Assembly: GCF_008795985.1 (NCBI RefSeq)
Contig: NZ_VMHP01000002.1
Coordinates: 372,001-436,000 of the forward strand
DNA: 64,000 nt
Reading direction: 5' to 3'
DNA from: Marinobacter halotolerans
GTDB lineage: Bacteria > Pseudomonadota > Gammaproteobacteria > Pseudomonadales > Oleiphilaceae
The notes under the pieces were generated by a model. That model was given only the letters and a program-made list of their open reading frames with translations, had not been told where the DNA came from and did not search any database. Every line of letters begins with the position of its first letter. Positions within the stretch are counted from its first letter, which is position 1. Shown here piece after piece: positions 43,502-52,827 of the stretch. The position numbers and the translations under genes are program-made.

Positions 43502-44867
43502 TCGTCTGAACCGTTTGCAGAAAGGTCTGGCCCGGGCGCCCGAACCTGAGCTGTCGGGCCGCCTCACCCGGATGGTGGGGCTGACACTGGAATGCGTGGG
43601 TTGCCCGATGGTGGTGGGCGACCGCTGTATTATTACCGGGCAGGGCACGGGCACCGTTGAGGCCGAAGTGGTGGGCTTTGAAGACGAACGCGTCTATCTG
43701 ATGCCGTTGACCGCCATCGAGGGGCTTCGTCCCGGTGCCCGGGTTGTTCCCATGGCCAGGGCGAGCCGTGTGCCGGTGGGGCCGGAGCTGCTTGGCCGGG
43801 TGGTCAACGGCAACGGTGAACCGCTGGACGGCAAGGGCCCGCTGCAAACGGAAAAGCGGGTGGCGCTCAGTGGGGACATCATCAACCCGCTGGATCGAGC
43901 GCCGGTTCGCCAGTCAATGGATGTGGGTATCCGCGCGATCAACTCACTGATGACCGTGGGCCAGGGCCAGCGACTGGGGCTGTTTGCCGGCAGCGGCGTG
44001 GGTAAAAGTGTGCTGCTGGGCATGATGACGCGCTTCACCGATGCGGATATTACCGTGGTCGGTCTGATCGGCGAGCGGGGCCGTGAGGTCAAGGAATTCA
44101 TTGAGGACATTCTGGGTGAGGAAGGCCTGGCCCGGTCCGTGGTCGTGGCCTCGCCAGCCGATGATTCGCCCCTGATGCGTCTGCGGGCCGCCATGCTGAC
44201 TACCCGTATTGCCGAATATTACCGGGACCAGGGTAAACGGGTCCTGTTACTGATGGATTCACTCACACGCTACGCCCAGGCCCAGCGTGAAATAGCCCTG
44301 GCGGTAGGCGAGCCCCCGGCAACCAAGGGCTACCCGCCCTCGGTGTTTGCCAAGCTGCCGCAACTGGTGGAGCGCACCGGTAACGGTCGTCCCGGCGGAG
44401 GTTCCATTACCGCCTTCTACACGGTGCTGACAGAAGGGGACGACCAGCAGGACCCGATTGCCGATGCCACCCGGGCGATTCTTGATGGCCATATCGTGCT
44501 GTCCCGACGGCTGGCGGAAGAGGGCCACTATCCGGCCATTGATGTGGAAGCGTCCATCAGCCGGGTCATGCCCCAGGTGACAGACCCTGCCCATTTCGCG
44601 CGGGCCCAGCGATTCAAACAGGTCTACTCCCGCTACCAGCAGGCACGGGATCTGATCAGTGTCGGGGCTTATGTCAAAGGCTCTGATCCGGAAACGGATT
44701 TTGCCATTGCCCACATTGCCAATATGCGCCAGTTCCTGCAGCAGGGCCTGAATGACAGCGCCACGCTGGATGAAAGCGTGAAACAACTGATGGCCGTGGT
44801 TCCCGAGCGTCGTTCGCCTGATCGTCCCAAAACACCGCCTTCCGGCAATGAAAGCGAGGCCCGCTGA
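43482..44867 (+). CDS. fliI: FliI, flagellar export ATPase
   Basis: A 461-residue ATPase of the F1/T3SS type. Walker A is GSGVGKS (170-176), Walker B is in [19 protein letters not shown], and the N-terminal domain has [14 protein letters not shown]. It drives export of rod, hook and filament subunits. ATG 43482 is the family start and overlaps fliH by 20 bases; the longer frame from 43434 is not used. fliJ begins at the A of its stop, so the export genes form a translationally coupled set. Confidence 0.97.
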   Translation: MTVGLADRLNRLQKGLARAPEPELSGRLTRMVGLTLECVGCPMVVGDRCIITGQGTGTVEAEVVGFEDERVYLMPLTAIEGLRPGARVVPMARASRVPVGPELLGRVVNGNGEPLDGKGPLQTEKRVALSGDIINPLDRAPVRQSMDVGIRAINSLMTVGQGQRLGLFAGSGVGKSVLLGMMTRFTDADITVVGLIGERGREVKEFIEDILGEEGLARSVVVASPADDSPLMRLRAAMLTTRIAEYYRDQGKRVLLLMDSLTRYAQAQREIALAVGEPPATKGYPPSVFAKLPQLVERTGNGRPGGGSITAFYTVLTEGDDQQDPIADATRAILDGHIVLSRRLAEEGHYPAIDVEASISRVMPQVTDPAHFARAQRFKQVYSRYQQARDLISVGAYVKGSDPETDFAIAHIANMRQFLQQGLNDSATLDESVKQLMAVVPERRSPDRPKTPPSGNESEAR

Positions 44868-45307
44868 TGCTGCGGTCGCAACGCCTTCAAGTGGTGCTGA
44901 AGCTGGAAGAGCAGAAGGAAAAACAGGCGCTGGAAAAAATGGCAGAAGCCCAGAAGGCCCACGAGGCCCAGCGCCAGCAGATCGAAAACCTCGAAAGCTA
45001 TCAGCAGGAGTACCGTGACCAGATCCGCGCGAACCAGCGCGGTGTTGTGCCGGTGTCCCGCCTGCAGGCCTATCAGGCATTTATTGGCCAGCTGGATCAG
45101 GTGATTACCCAGCAGCAGTCGGTACTGCAGCAGGCAGAAGCACGGCTGGACAGCTGCCGCGAGGCCTGGCAAAGGGCGTGGGAGCGCCGGCGGGGCATGG
45201 AGAAGTATATTGAAACCTGTCGCCGTCAGGAGCAGCAGGACATGGATGCCCGCGAGCAGAAACTGGCAGATGAGGCCGCCAACCGGGTTTACCAGCGTCG
45301 CCGCTAA
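44867..45307 (+). CDS. fliJ: FliJ, export chaperone/ATPase stalk
   Basis: A 146-residue protein that is one long coiled coil, as in the family. Features are LQVVLKLEEQKEKQALEKMAEAQKAHEAQRQQIENLESYQQEY and a C-terminal RRQEQQDMDAREQKLADEAANRVYQRRR. It works like the gamma stalk of FliI and escorts chaperones. The start overlaps the fliI stop (TGATG). The last gene before the hsb group, with about 93 bases between. Confidence 0.94.
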   Translation: MLRSQRLQVVLKLEEQKEKQALEKMAEAQKAHEAQRQQIENLESYQQEYRDQIRANQRGVVPVSRLQAYQAFIGQLDQVITQQQSVLQQAEARLDSCREAWQRAWERRRGMEKYIETCRRQEQQDMDAREQKLADEAANRVYQRRR

Positions 45308-45400
45308 CACGGATGCAAAATTCCGGCATTGAACTATCCTTTAGTATAAAGTCCTATCTGCTTTTCGCTTACAATCCATGGATTTTACGGAGGCTCATGA

Positions 45401-45706
45401 ATGCCGATTCAGACACATCGCAGTGATGATGGTCGTACCCTGACCATCCGCATTGAGGGACGATTTGATTTCAGTACTCACCAGGCATTCCGCAATGCCT
45501 ATGAGCACGAGACCAGCGATGTGCAGAAGTTTATTGTGGACCTCTCCGATACCACCTATCTCGATAGCTCGGCACTGGGCATGCTGTTGCTGCTCCGCGA
45601 TCATGCCGGTGGTGACAGCGCCCGAATCCAGCTTCAGAACTGTAATAACGACGTGCGCCGGATTCTGACCATTTCCAACTTCGAGCAGCTTTTCTCCATT
45701 AAATGA
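45401..45706 (+). CDS. hsbA: HsbA-like anti-sigma factor antagonist (STAS)
   Basis: A 101-residue single STAS domain with the antagonist core VDLSDTTYLDSSALGMLLLLRDH, where Ser56 is the expected phosphorylation site. In P. aeruginosa HsbA binds FlgM when unphosphorylated, and the cyclase HsbD when phosphorylated, linking flagella and biofilm. The start has GGAGG 7 bases upstream. Its stop overlaps the hsbR ATG (ATGA). Its place within the fli string is discussed in the findings. Confidence 0.88.
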   Translation: MPIQTHRSDDGRTLTIRIEGRFDFSTHQAFRNAYEHETSDVQKFIVDLSDTTYLDSSALGMLLLLRDHAGGDSARIQLQNCNNDVRRILTISNFEQLFSIK

Positions 45707-47430
45707 CGGGCAACCAGCCACTCAGAATCCTGATCGCTGATGATAGCGACAGTGACCGGCTGATCCTCAAAACCCTGATGAAACGCCTTGGCCATGAAGT
45801 CAGGGCGGCGGCCGATGGCGGGGAAGCCGTTGCCGTTTTTTCCGATTACCGACCGGATATTGTTTTGCTGGATGTGTTGATGCCGGTGATGGATGGCATC
45901 ACTGCGGCACGGAAAATCAAGGATCTGGCCGGCGAGGAGCTGGTGCCTGTCATTTTTCTGACGTCTCTGACGGATGCCGATGCCCTGGCCCGGTGCCTGG
46001 ATGCTGGCGGCGACGACTTTCTTACCAAGCCCTACAACAAGATCATCATCCAGGCGAAGCTGGGTGCATTTAACCGGATGCGGAAAATGCACCGGACCCT
46101 GAGCCAGCAGCGGGATCTGATCCGCGAGCGAAACAGTCAGCTTCTTGAAGAACAGCAACTGGCCAGACGGGTGTTCGACAACATTGCCCATACCGGCTGC
46201 CTGGATGCCGACAATATTCGCTATCACGTCTCGCCCCTGTCGATCTTCAATGGCGACATCCTGTTTGCCTGCCCGAGGCCTGCCGGGGGCATGCATGTGC
46301 TGATTGGCGATTTCACCGGGCATGGTCTGCCTGCGGCTATCGGGGCGCTGCCGATTGCGGAAATTTTTTACGGCATGACCAGCATGGGCTTTAGCGGAAG
46401 CGACGTGCTGCGTGAGATCAACGACAAGCTGTGCCGGATTCTGCCTACCGGCATGTTCTGTTGCGCGGCCCTGGTACAGGCGGATTTTCACCTGAACCAG
46501 CTGAAAATCTGGAATGGTGGTCTACCGGATGGCCTGCTGTTCAGGAAGGACGGCATGCGCGAGACCGTCGCGTCGCGGCATCTACCCCTGGGTGTTCTCA
46601 ACGCAGCACGCTTTGATGCCAGCATGGATCTGTTCCAGACGGACGCCGGCGACCGACTGCTGATGATGACTGATGGCGTGCTTGAGGCAGAGAATGAGCA
46701 GTTCGAGCGCTATGGAGAGGCCCGTCTCTGGCGAGCCCTGGAGGCCGCTCCTGACGGGGAGGCGGCAATTGATACCCTGCTTGAGGACATTCGGGCCTTT
46801 ACCGGTGAACAGTCCAGCCAGGACGACCTGACACTGGTGTCCCTGGAAATGGTGATTGCCTCGGAATTCCAGGAGTCTGCCCAGCGACTGCCGCAATCCT
46901 CTTTAATGGGCCCGGCCCAATGGTACTGCGTGTACGAAGTGCGGGATGAGACCCTGGCCCAGTTCAGCCCATTGCCACTTTTGCTGCATATCTGCATGGA
47001 GGTACCGGGGTTGAGGCGCAAGACCGCGGATATCTATACGCTTCTGTCCGAGCTCTACAATAATGCGCTGGAACACGGTGTTCTGGACCTTTCCTCCGAT
47101 TTGAAGCGCTCTTCTGATGGTTTCAGCTATTATTACGAGGAAAGAGAACGTCGGCTCGAGGATGTCAGCGGTCATTTCATAAGGTTCGAGCTGACTCACG
47201 GAGCCACGGAGGAGGGCGGACGGCTGACGATCGTCTGTGAAGACAGCGGCCGCGGGTTCAGCCCGGATAATCGGGGGACCTCGGTAAGCCCGGGCGCCGG
47301 ATACAGCGGTCGCGGGTTGCTGCTGATGAAGAAACTCGGGCATTCCCTGCGCTATTCGGAGTATGGTAGCAGGGTTGAAATTGTTTATGATTGGGAGTTA
47401 GCCACCAAACAAACAGGGGGTTGGTCATGA
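45703..47430 (+). CDS. hsbR: HsbR-like response regulator with PP2C phosphatase and anti-sigma kinase domains
   Basis: A 575-residue three-domain protein. The receiver domain (about 1-125) has Asp57 in VLLDVLMPVMDG. A SpoIIE-type PP2C domain follows with GDILFACPRPAGGMHVLIGDFTGHGLPAAIGALP and MTDGVLEAEN. The C-terminal HATPase resembles anti-sigma kinases (ELYNNALEHGVLDL as N-box, CEDSGRGF as G-box). When phosphorylated by HptB the phosphatase acts on HsbA; unphosphorylated, the kinase domain acts instead, as known in P. aeruginosa. Both junctions with its neighbours are ATGA overlaps. Confidence 0.92.
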   Translation: MTGNQPLRILIADDSDSDRLILKTLMKRLGHEVRAAADGGEAVAVFSDYRPDIVLLDVLMPVMDGITAARKIKDLAGEELVPVIFLTSLTDADALARCLDAGGDDFLTKPYNKIIIQAKLGAFNRMRKMHRTLSQQRDLIRERNSQLLEEQQLARRVFDNIAHTGCLDADNIRYHVSPLSIFNGDILFACPRPAGGMHVLIGDFTGHGLPAAIGALPIAEIFYGMTSMGFSGSDVLREINDKLCRILPTGMFCCAALVQADFHLNQLKIWNGGLPDGLLFRKDGMRETVASRHLPLGVLNAARFDASMDLFQTDAGDRLLMMTDGVLEAENEQFERYGEARLWRALEAAPDGEAAIDTLLEDIRAFTGEQSSQDDLTLVSLEMVIASEFQESAQRLPQSSLMGPAQWYCVYEVRDETLAQFSPLPLLLHICMEVPGLRRKTADIYTLLSELYNNALEHGVLDLSSDLKRSSDGFSYYYEERERRLEDVSGHFIRFELTHGATEEGGRLTIVCEDSGRGFSPDNRGTSVSPGAGYSGRGLLLMKKLGHSLRYSEYGSRVEIVYDWELATKQTGGWS

Positions 47431-47771
47431 ATGACAAACCGCACCTAGACGAAGAGGCGCTTACGGAACTTCAGGATGTCATGGAAGATGAATTCGATGT
47501 CCTGATTGAAACCTATCTGAAGGATTCGTCCGATCGGATAAGTTACCTCCGTAACGCCATCGGTAAGGCGGACGCCGACGCGTTTGCCAAAACCGCCCAC
47601 AGCTTCAAAGGAAGCTCGATCAATATCGGAGCACCCAGACTTGGCGCACTCTGCCGGCGAGCGGAAGAGGTGGGCAAGGACAATCGTCTGGACGAAGCGT
47701 CCCATGTTGTGGATGACATCGAGACAGAGTTCCAGCATGTGGAAGAAACCCTCAAAAGATTCCTTGCCTGA
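47427..47771 (+). CDS. hptB: HptB-like histidine phosphotransfer protein
   Basis: A 114-residue four-helix Hpt domain with the phospho-acceptor His58 in AFAKTAHSFKGSSINIGAPRLGALC. In pseudomonads HptB receives phosphate from hybrid sensor kinases and passes it to HsbR. The ATG overlaps the hsbR stop (ATGA), so the three genes are one coupled unit. The earlier frame from 47391 is ignored, because the Hpt fold starts here. Confidence 0.9.
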   Translation: MNDKPHLDEEALTELQDVMEDEFDVLIETYLKDSSDRISYLRNAIGKADADAFAKTAHSFKGSSINIGAPRLGALCRRAEEVGKDNRLDEASHVVDDIETEFQHVEETLKRFLA

Positions 47772-47788
47772 TTAAACCACTGCGATGA

Positions 47789-47804
47789 TGGCATCGGTTT
47801 TGCT
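47789..47804 (+). promoter_or_regulatory. Sigma-54 promoter of fliK
   Basis: TGGCATCGGTTTTGCT fits the consensus closely: GG at 47790-47791, GC at 47802-47803 and the TTTTGCT -12 box. It lies 62 bases before fliK and separates fliK from the hsb unit as its own transcript start. Confidence 0.88.
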
Positions 47805-47866
47805 CGCTTTACCGGAAGTGCTGACTATCAGCGCACTTTCCAAAGCAAAAGCGGCAAGAGGTTGCC

Positions 47867-49126
47867 ATGTCACAGATGGTTCTCCCACAAAATCTTTCCA
47901 GCAAGGCGCACTCCGAGGCCGCCAACACCGCTGCGTCGTCCCGACCGGGCGATGACAAAACCGGTGAAAGTTCCTTTGACGCGGTGTCCCGTTCCGAGAA
48001 GGAGCGGCTGGAGGCAAAGGCCAGAAAAGCAGACGCCGAGAAAGCCGACAGCAAAAAGCCGGACACTGAAAAGCCGGATGCGGCGGACACCGCCAAAGCC
48101 GGAAAGTCGGATGAGTCCGCGAAGACGGCAGATTCCACCGATCCTGCAGGCGAAAAGTCCGGTAACGAGTCCGGGCAGAATATTGCCGCTGGCAAGGGTG
48201 AGGACGGGGCAGAACCCGTTCAGCCCCTGTCGGGAACGGGAGACGTAACAGCGGATCCGGACCAGCTTGCGGTGGACAGCTTGGCCATGACCTTTGCCGA
48301 CCTGCAGTCACTGGTTGCCGGAGCCCAGCTTCAGGGAGCGGGTGGTACGCTGGCGAGCGGAACTGCCGGGGCGGCGGCGAACGGCACTGGCACCGGCCCG
48401 AGCGGCCAGGCTTTGCCCTTTATTCAGGGATCGATCATGTCTCTGGCGGGGCAGGGCGGCACTGGTAAAAACGGAAGTATGGGCTTGCAGGCCCAGAATA
48501 CATCGACGTCAGGCATGGCATTGACGGAAACTCTGTTGGCCGGCGTCAGTACCGAGGCAGCCAAGGCGTCGGAAAGCCCCCTGCTGCAGAATGCGATCCG
48601 GTTTCAGGGCGCTATGGAGTCGGTCAACGCCCAGGCCAACGCGGTGAATACGCCGAAAATGGCCCCAGACGCGCCGGTCATGCGAGGCTACGCCACATCT
48701 ATTGATGTACCGGTCGGTCACGCCGAGTGGGGCGACAAAATGGCTGGCAAGCTCACCTGGCTGACCGCTGCGAATATGTCCGTCGCCGAGATTCATCTGA
48801 CGCCACCGGATATGGGGCCCATGGAGGTTCGGGTTCAGGTTCAGAATGAACAGGCGAACATAACGGTTCACTCCGCCAACCCGGCGGTCCGGGACCAGCT
48901 TGAACTGCACAGTCATCGCCTGCGGGATATGCTCAGCGAGCAGGGCCTGTCTCTGGAGCAGTTTGATGTATCCGATTCCGGCCGCGACCAGGCCGGTGAT
49001 GGCGATAATGGTGAAAACGCTGGCAGCGGTAACGGTCTCCTGTCCGATGTCGACGCTGACGAGACCGGTGCCGCACCGCAATCCCTGGACCTTAGCTGGA
49101 AAGGCGAAGTGGATGTCTTCGCCTGA
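47867..49126 (+). CDS. fliK: FliK, hook-length control protein
   Basis: A 419-residue protein. The N-terminal two thirds are low-complexity, rich in Ala, Asp, Lys and Ser (KADAEKADSKKPDTEKPDAADTAKAG), as in the molecular-ruler part of this family. The C-terminal substrate-specificity switch is conserved (VAEIHLTPPDMGPMEVRVQVQNEQANITVHSANPAVRDQLELHSHRLRDMLSEQGL). FliK ends hook growth and acts on FlhB. AGAGG lies 6 bases before the ATG. It has its own sigma-54 promoter and terminator. Confidence 0.92.
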   Translation: MSQMVLPQNLSSKAHSEAANTAASSRPGDDKTGESSFDAVSRSEKERLEAKARKADAEKADSKKPDTEKPDAADTAKAGKSDESAKTADSTDPAGEKSGNESGQNIAAGKGEDGAEPVQPLSGTGDVTADPDQLAVDSLAMTFADLQSLVAGAQLQGAGGTLASGTAGAAANGTGTGPSGQALPFIQGSIMSLAGQGGTGKNGSMGLQAQNTSTSGMALTETLLAGVSTEAAKASESPLLQNAIRFQGAMESVNAQANAVNTPKMAPDAPVMRGYATSIDVPVGHAEWGDKMAGKLTWLTAANMSVAEIHLTPPDMGPMEVRVQVQNEQANITVHSANPAVRDQLELHSHRLRDMLSEQGLSLEQFDVSDSGRDQAGDGDNGENAGSGNGLLSDVDADETGAAPQSLDLSWKGEVDVFA

Positions 49127-49168
49127 TTAACCTGCCATAAAGAACTTCCTGCCACAGGCTTTGCCGAA

Positions 49169-49211
49169 CCCCCTTACCAGCGCTAAACTGCTGTTCCGGT
49201 AAGGGGGTTTT
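49169..49211 (+). terminator. Rho-independent terminator after fliK
   Basis: A perfect 10-base stem (CCCCCTTACC 49169-49178 with GGTAAGGGGG 49198-49207) and a 19-base loop are followed by TTTT. It separates fliK from the fliL promoter eight bases beyond. Confidence 0.9.
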
Positions 49212-49218
49212 GCCATTC

Positions 49219-49234
49219 TGGCCCGCCCTTTGCT
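49219..49234 (+). promoter_or_regulatory. Sigma-54 promoter of fliL
   Basis: TGGCCCGCCCTTTGCT has GG at 49220-49221 and GC at 49232-49233, ten bases apart, and a good -12 box. It lies 51 bases before fliL and should drive the fliLMNOPQR-flhB string. Confidence 0.87.
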
Positions 49235-49285
49235 TCTTATCCCTTAAACCTGGCCGTTACGACGGATTTCTGGCAGACGATACTT

Positions 49286-49792
49286 ATGGCTGAAAACAAC
49301 GCACCTGCGGAAGCGCCTCCCAAGAAGGGAAAGCTCAAACTGATCATCATTCTGACCTTGCTGGTGGTGATGGCGGTGGGCTTGTCAGTGGTAGGCACGC
49401 TCTGGTTCATTGGCGCCGACATTCCGGGCCTGAGCAGCGAAGAAGTGCCGGCCGAGGAGGCGGAAGAGGCCTTTGTTCCCAGCGGCTACACGGTTCTGGA
49501 AAAAGCTTTGGTGACCACGGTCGAGGCAGAGGGGCGCCAACGGTACGCCCAGGTTTATGTGGCTCTGGAAGCTACGGATCAGGACGCCCTTGCCGCCGCC
49601 AGCCTGCACATGCCGCTGGTACGCAGTCAGCTTTTGGGCGTGCTGGCAGGCAGTGATTTTATGGAATTGCAGACGCCGGAAGGGCGGAAGCAACTGGCGG
49701 ATCAGATGCTGGTTGCCGCCAACACGGTACTGGAGCAGGAAGGCGAGCCGCCTCTGCAACGGGTGCTGTTCAGGAACTTCGTGGTTCAATAG
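49286..49792 (+). CDS. fliL: FliL, basal body-associated protein
   Basis: A 168-residue inner-membrane protein. One helix (LIIILTLLVVMAVGLSVVGTLWFIG, about 18-42) precedes a periplasmic domain with YTVLEKALVTTVEAEGRQRYAQVYVALEA and a C-terminal VLFRNFVVQ, the conserved ending. It stabilises stators around the MS ring. First gene after the fliL promoter. Confidence 0.95.
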   Translation: MAENNAPAEAPPKKGKLKLIIILTLLVVMAVGLSVVGTLWFIGADIPGLSSEEVPAEEAEEAFVPSGYTVLEKALVTTVEAEGRQRYAQVYVALEATDQDALAAASLHMPLVRSQLLGVLAGSDFMELQTPEGRKQLADQMLVAANTVLEQEGEPPLQRVLFRNFVVQ

Positions 49793-49844
49793 CAAGAGAT
49801 GGCCATAAAAGTCTTTCGGGCTTAACTCAGAGGCTGAGAAACGT

Positions 49845-50843
49845 ATGCAGGACTTACTGTCACAGGACGAAATCGATGCGCTACTCCACGGAGTGGATGA
49901 CGGCGATATCGATACCTATGAGGAATCTGATGGCGAGGGGGTAAAAGACTACGACCTCGCCAGTCAGGATCGGATCGTCCGTGGCCGGATGCCAACGCTC
50001 GAGATGATCAACGAGCGCTTTGCCCGTTACACCCGCATCAGCCTTTTCAATCTGTTGCGCCGCAACGCCGATGTGTCGACTGGCGGTGTCCAGATCATGA
50101 AATTCGGCGAATACATTCACACGCTTTACGTGCCTACCAGCCTGAACCTGACCAAGGTTCGGCCACTGCGAGGTACCTCCCTGTTTGTGCTGGACGCCAA
50201 GCTGGTGTTCAAACTGGTGGACAATTTCTTTGGCGGCGAGGGACGTCACGCCAAGATTGAAGGCAGGGAATTCACCCCCACCGAAACGCGGATTGTCCAG
50301 ATGGTGCTGAACCAGGTGTTTCACGACATGCGTGAAGCCTGGCATGCAGTTCTGAAAGTCGACTTTGAATACCTCAGCTCGGAAGTTAACCCGGCGATGG
50401 CCAACATCGTCAGCCCGAGTGAGGTGGTCGTTGTGAGCACTTTCCATATCGAGCTGGACGGCGGCGGCGGTGAACTGCACATGGCCATGCCTTACTCCAT
50501 GATCGAGCCTGTACGGGACGTTCTGGATGCGGGGGTTCAGAGTGATATCGATGATGTGGATGAGCGCTGGGTCAATGCCCTTCAGGAAGACATCAAAGAC
50601 GTCTACGTGCCGATTAACGCCACGGTTTGCCGTCGCCGCATATCGCTGCGGGATGTAGCGAAGTTCAAGGATGGCGACATTATTCCGGTAGAGATGCCGG
50701 AGACGCTGACCCTGACTGCGAATGGCATTCCTATCTACAACGCCACCCTGGGAACCCGGGACGGCAAGCTGGCACTGAAAATCAGGAATCGGGCATCGGT
50801 GCCCAAGGTCAAAAAACAATTGAAGGTGGGACGCAATGGCTGA
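49845..50843 (+). CDS. fliM: FliM, flagellar switch protein
   Basis: A 332-residue protein. The CheY-binding peptide opens the protein (MQDLLSQDEIDALLHG, 1-16). The GGxxG-type middle domain (KFGEYIHTLYVPTSLNLTKVRPLRGTSLFVLDAKLVFKLVDNFFGGEGRH) and a C-terminal SpoA domain (KLALKIRNRA) follow. Phospho-CheY binding reverses rotation. Its last eight bases overlap the start of fliN. Confidence 0.97.
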   Translation: MQDLLSQDEIDALLHGVDDGDIDTYEESDGEGVKDYDLASQDRIVRGRMPTLEMINERFARYTRISLFNLLRRNADVSTGGVQIMKFGEYIHTLYVPTSLNLTKVRPLRGTSLFVLDAKLVFKLVDNFFGGEGRHAKIEGREFTPTETRIVQMVLNQVFHDMREAWHAVLKVDFEYLSSEVNPAMANIVSPSEVVVVSTFHIELDGGGGELHMAMPYSMIEPVRDVLDAGVQSDIDDVDERWVNALQEDIKDVYVPINATVCRRRISLRDVAKFKDGDIIPVEMPETLTLTANGIPIYNATLGTRDGKLALKIRNRASVPKVKKQLKVGRNG

Positions 50844-51348
50844 CGACGACAAGAAAGACGAGCAGGAGCTCAGCGAAGACGAGAAGCTTGCCGCCGAGTG
50901 GGAATCGGCCATGGAAGAATCCGGAGGCTCTGACGACAAGTCCGGTGACGGTGATCGCGAGGACGAGTGGGCGGCCGCCATGGAAGAAGCCGGGGAATCC
51001 GGGGACGAGGAAAAGTCCAACGTGCGTTCGGCCCCCATGGAGGAGTTTCCCGAAGGCTCGAAAATCGCCCAGGGGGATGGCCCGGCACCCGACCTGGACG
51101 TAATCCTTGATATCCCGGTGACCATTTCCATGGAGGTGGGCAATACCCAGATTCCCATCCGCAACCTGCTGCAACTGAACCAGGGCTCGGTGATCGAGCT
51201 GGACCGGCTGGCGGGTGAGCCGCTGGATGTGCTGGTGAACGGCACGCTGATCGCCCACGGCGAGGTGGTGATGGTTAACGAGAAGTTCGGCATACGTCTG
51301 ACAGACGTCATCAGCCCGGGCGAGCGCATCAAGCGGTTGCAGAAGTAA
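50836..51348 (+). CDS. fliN: FliN, flagellar switch protein
   Basis: A 170-residue protein. The C-terminal SpoA domain has the family core LDVILDIPVTISMEVGNTQIPIRNLLQLNQGSVIELDRLAGEPLDVLVNGTLIAHGEVVMVNEKFGIRLTDVIS. The first 85 residues are an acidic, disordered extension, longer than in E. coli FliN (137 residues in total). It overlaps fliM, and the stop is directly followed by the fliO ATG. Confidence 0.96.
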   Translation: MADDDKKDEQELSEDEKLAAEWESAMEESGGSDDKSGDGDREDEWAAAMEEAGESGDEEKSNVRSAPMEEFPEGSKIAQGDGPAPDLDVILDIPVTISMEVGNTQIPIRNLLQLNQGSVIELDRLAGEPLDVLVNGTLIAHGEVVMVNEKFGIRLTDVISPGERIKRLQK

Positions 51349-51768
51349 ATGGCGGGTCCGGAGGAGACCGCGGCAGCGGCGTCAGCAGCAGCGACTGGAA
51401 CCGGCTCGGCACCAGACACCCTGGCCACCATGCTGACTCTTGGTCTGGGCCTGCTGGCGGTGCTTGCCATAATTTTCGGCTGCGCCTGGATCGTGCGGCG
51501 GATGGGTGGCATGAGCGGCGGCAATACCCGCGCCATCAAGGTGGTGTCAGTGATGTCCATGGGCACGCGGGAGCGAGTTGCCCTGATCGAGGTGGGCGGC
51601 AAGCAGATTCTGGTTGGCGTTACTCCCCAGACCATTCGCACCCTCCACGTTTTCGACGAGGCGGTGGTATCGTCCAGCGAGCCTGCCTCCGGCGATTTTG
51701 CGCGGAAACTGCAGGGCATGATCGGCAAATCCTGGGGCTCCGGCTCATCCAACAGGGAAGATTCCTGA
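51349..51768 (+). CDS. fliO: FliO, export gate assembly protein
   Basis: A 139-residue protein. An Ala/Thr-rich N-terminus precedes a single membrane helix ([22 protein letters not shown], about 25-46) and a cytosolic FliO domain ([40 protein letters not shown]). It helps assemble the FliP ring. The ATG abuts the fliN stop, with fliP 1 base after its own stop. Confidence 0.93.
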   Translation: MAGPEETAAAASAAATGTGSAPDTLATMLTLGLGLLAVLAIIFGCAWIVRRMGGMSGGNTRAIKVVSVMSMGTRERVALIEVGGKQILVGVTPQTIRTLHVFDEAVVSSSEPASGDFARKLQGMIGKSWGSGSSNREDS

Positions 51769-51769
51769 T

Positions 51770-52549
51770 ATGAGGTTCCGGCTGTCCCGGCAAAGTGTGT
51801 CTCTGCTGTCGCTGATTCTGCTTCTTGTATGCGCGCCGTCGGTCTTGGCCCAGTCAGCACCACAGGGGATTCCCGGCATTCCCGCGTTCACCGTGACCCC
51901 GGGCGAAGGGCAGGGTGTGGAGGAATACTCGGTATCCCTGCAGATTCTGGCGTTCATGACAGCGCTGACGTTCCTGCCGGCGATGCTGATGATGATGACG
52001 TCCTTTACCCGCATCATCGTAGTGTTTGCCATACTGCGGCAGGCGCTGGGTCTGCAGTCTACGCCGTCGAATCAGGTACTTCTGGGCCTGACCCTTTTCC
52101 TGACGATTTTTATCATGAAACCGGTGCTTGAAGAGGTGAATACGGTGGCCCTGCAGCCCTATATGGAGCAGGAGATAACCTCTCTTGAAGCGGTTCAGCA
52201 GGCCAGCGAGCCCTTTCGGGATTTCATGATGGCACAGACCCGCGAAAGCGACCTGGCGCTGTTCATGGGCATTGCAGACGAGCAGTACGCCAGCCCTGAG
52301 GAAGTGTCTTTCTGGGTGCTGTTGCCGGCGTTCGTCACCAGTGAACTGAAAACCGCCTTCCAGATCGGGTTTATTCTGTTTATTCCCTTTCTGATTATCG
52401 ACATGGTAGTGGCCAGCGTTCTGATGGCGATGGGTATGATGATGCTGTCGCCGATCATTATCTCGCTGCCGTTCAAAATCATGCTGTTTGTGCTGGTGGA
52501 TGGGTGGTCCCTGATCATGGGCACCCTGGCCGCCAGCTACGGGATATAG
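51770..52549 (+). CDS. fliP: FliP, export gate protein
   Basis: A 259-residue protein with a cleavable signal ([20 protein letters not shown]) and four membrane helices, including [32 protein letters not shown] (with the conserved [14 protein letters not shown]) and the C-terminal [34 protein letters not shown]. It forms the five-fold core of the export gate with FliQ and FliR. Confidence 0.97.
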   Translation: MRFRLSRQSVSLLSLILLLVCAPSVLAQSAPQGIPGIPAFTVTPGEGQGVEEYSVSLQILAFMTALTFLPAMLMMMTSFTRIIVVFAILRQALGLQSTPSNQVLLGLTLFLTIFIMKPVLEEVNTVALQPYMEQEITSLEAVQQASEPFRDFMMAQTRESDLALFMGIADEQYASPEEVSFWVLLPAFVTSELKTAFQIGFILFIPFLIIDMVVASVLMAMGMMMLSPIIISLPFKIMLFVLVDGWSLIMGTLAASYGI

Positions 52550-52551
52550 CC

Positions 52552-52821
52552 ATGACCCCACAAACCGTTATAGATATTCTCCGCGAGGCGCTCTGGATGA
52601 TTGTGCTGCTGGCCAGCCTGATTATCGGGCCGGGCCTTATCATTGGCCTGGTGGTCAGCACGTTCCAGGCTGCGACCCAGATCAACGAGCAGACCCTGAG
52701 CTTTCTGCCCCGTCTGCTGATCACGCTGCTGACCATCATTGTTGCCGGTCCGTGGATGCTGACCCAGTTGATTGATCACGCTGAGCGACTGATTTCCAGC
52801 ATTCCCTACCTGATCGGCTGA
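52552..52821 (+). CDS. fliQ: FliQ, export gate protein
   Basis: An 89-residue protein with two membrane helices (LREALWMIVLLASLIIGPGLIIGLVVSTFQAATQINEQTLSFLPRLLITLLTIIVAGPWM), the family sequence QAATQINEQTL being clearly present. It is part of the export gate. The ATG at 52552 is the family start, after fliP's stop. Confidence 0.96.
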   Translation: MTPQTVIDILREALWMIVLLASLIIGPGLIIGLVVSTFQAATQINEQTLSFLPRLLITLLTIIVAGPWMLTQLIDHAERLISSIPYLIG

Positions 52822-52827
52822 CCGGGA

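Noticed and set aside
49881..51863. A 660-codon open frame on the minus strand
   Set aside because: It lies antisense to fliM, fliN and fliO, which are certain by motif. Its residues show no family pattern; the open frame arises from the high-GC codon bias of the plus strand.
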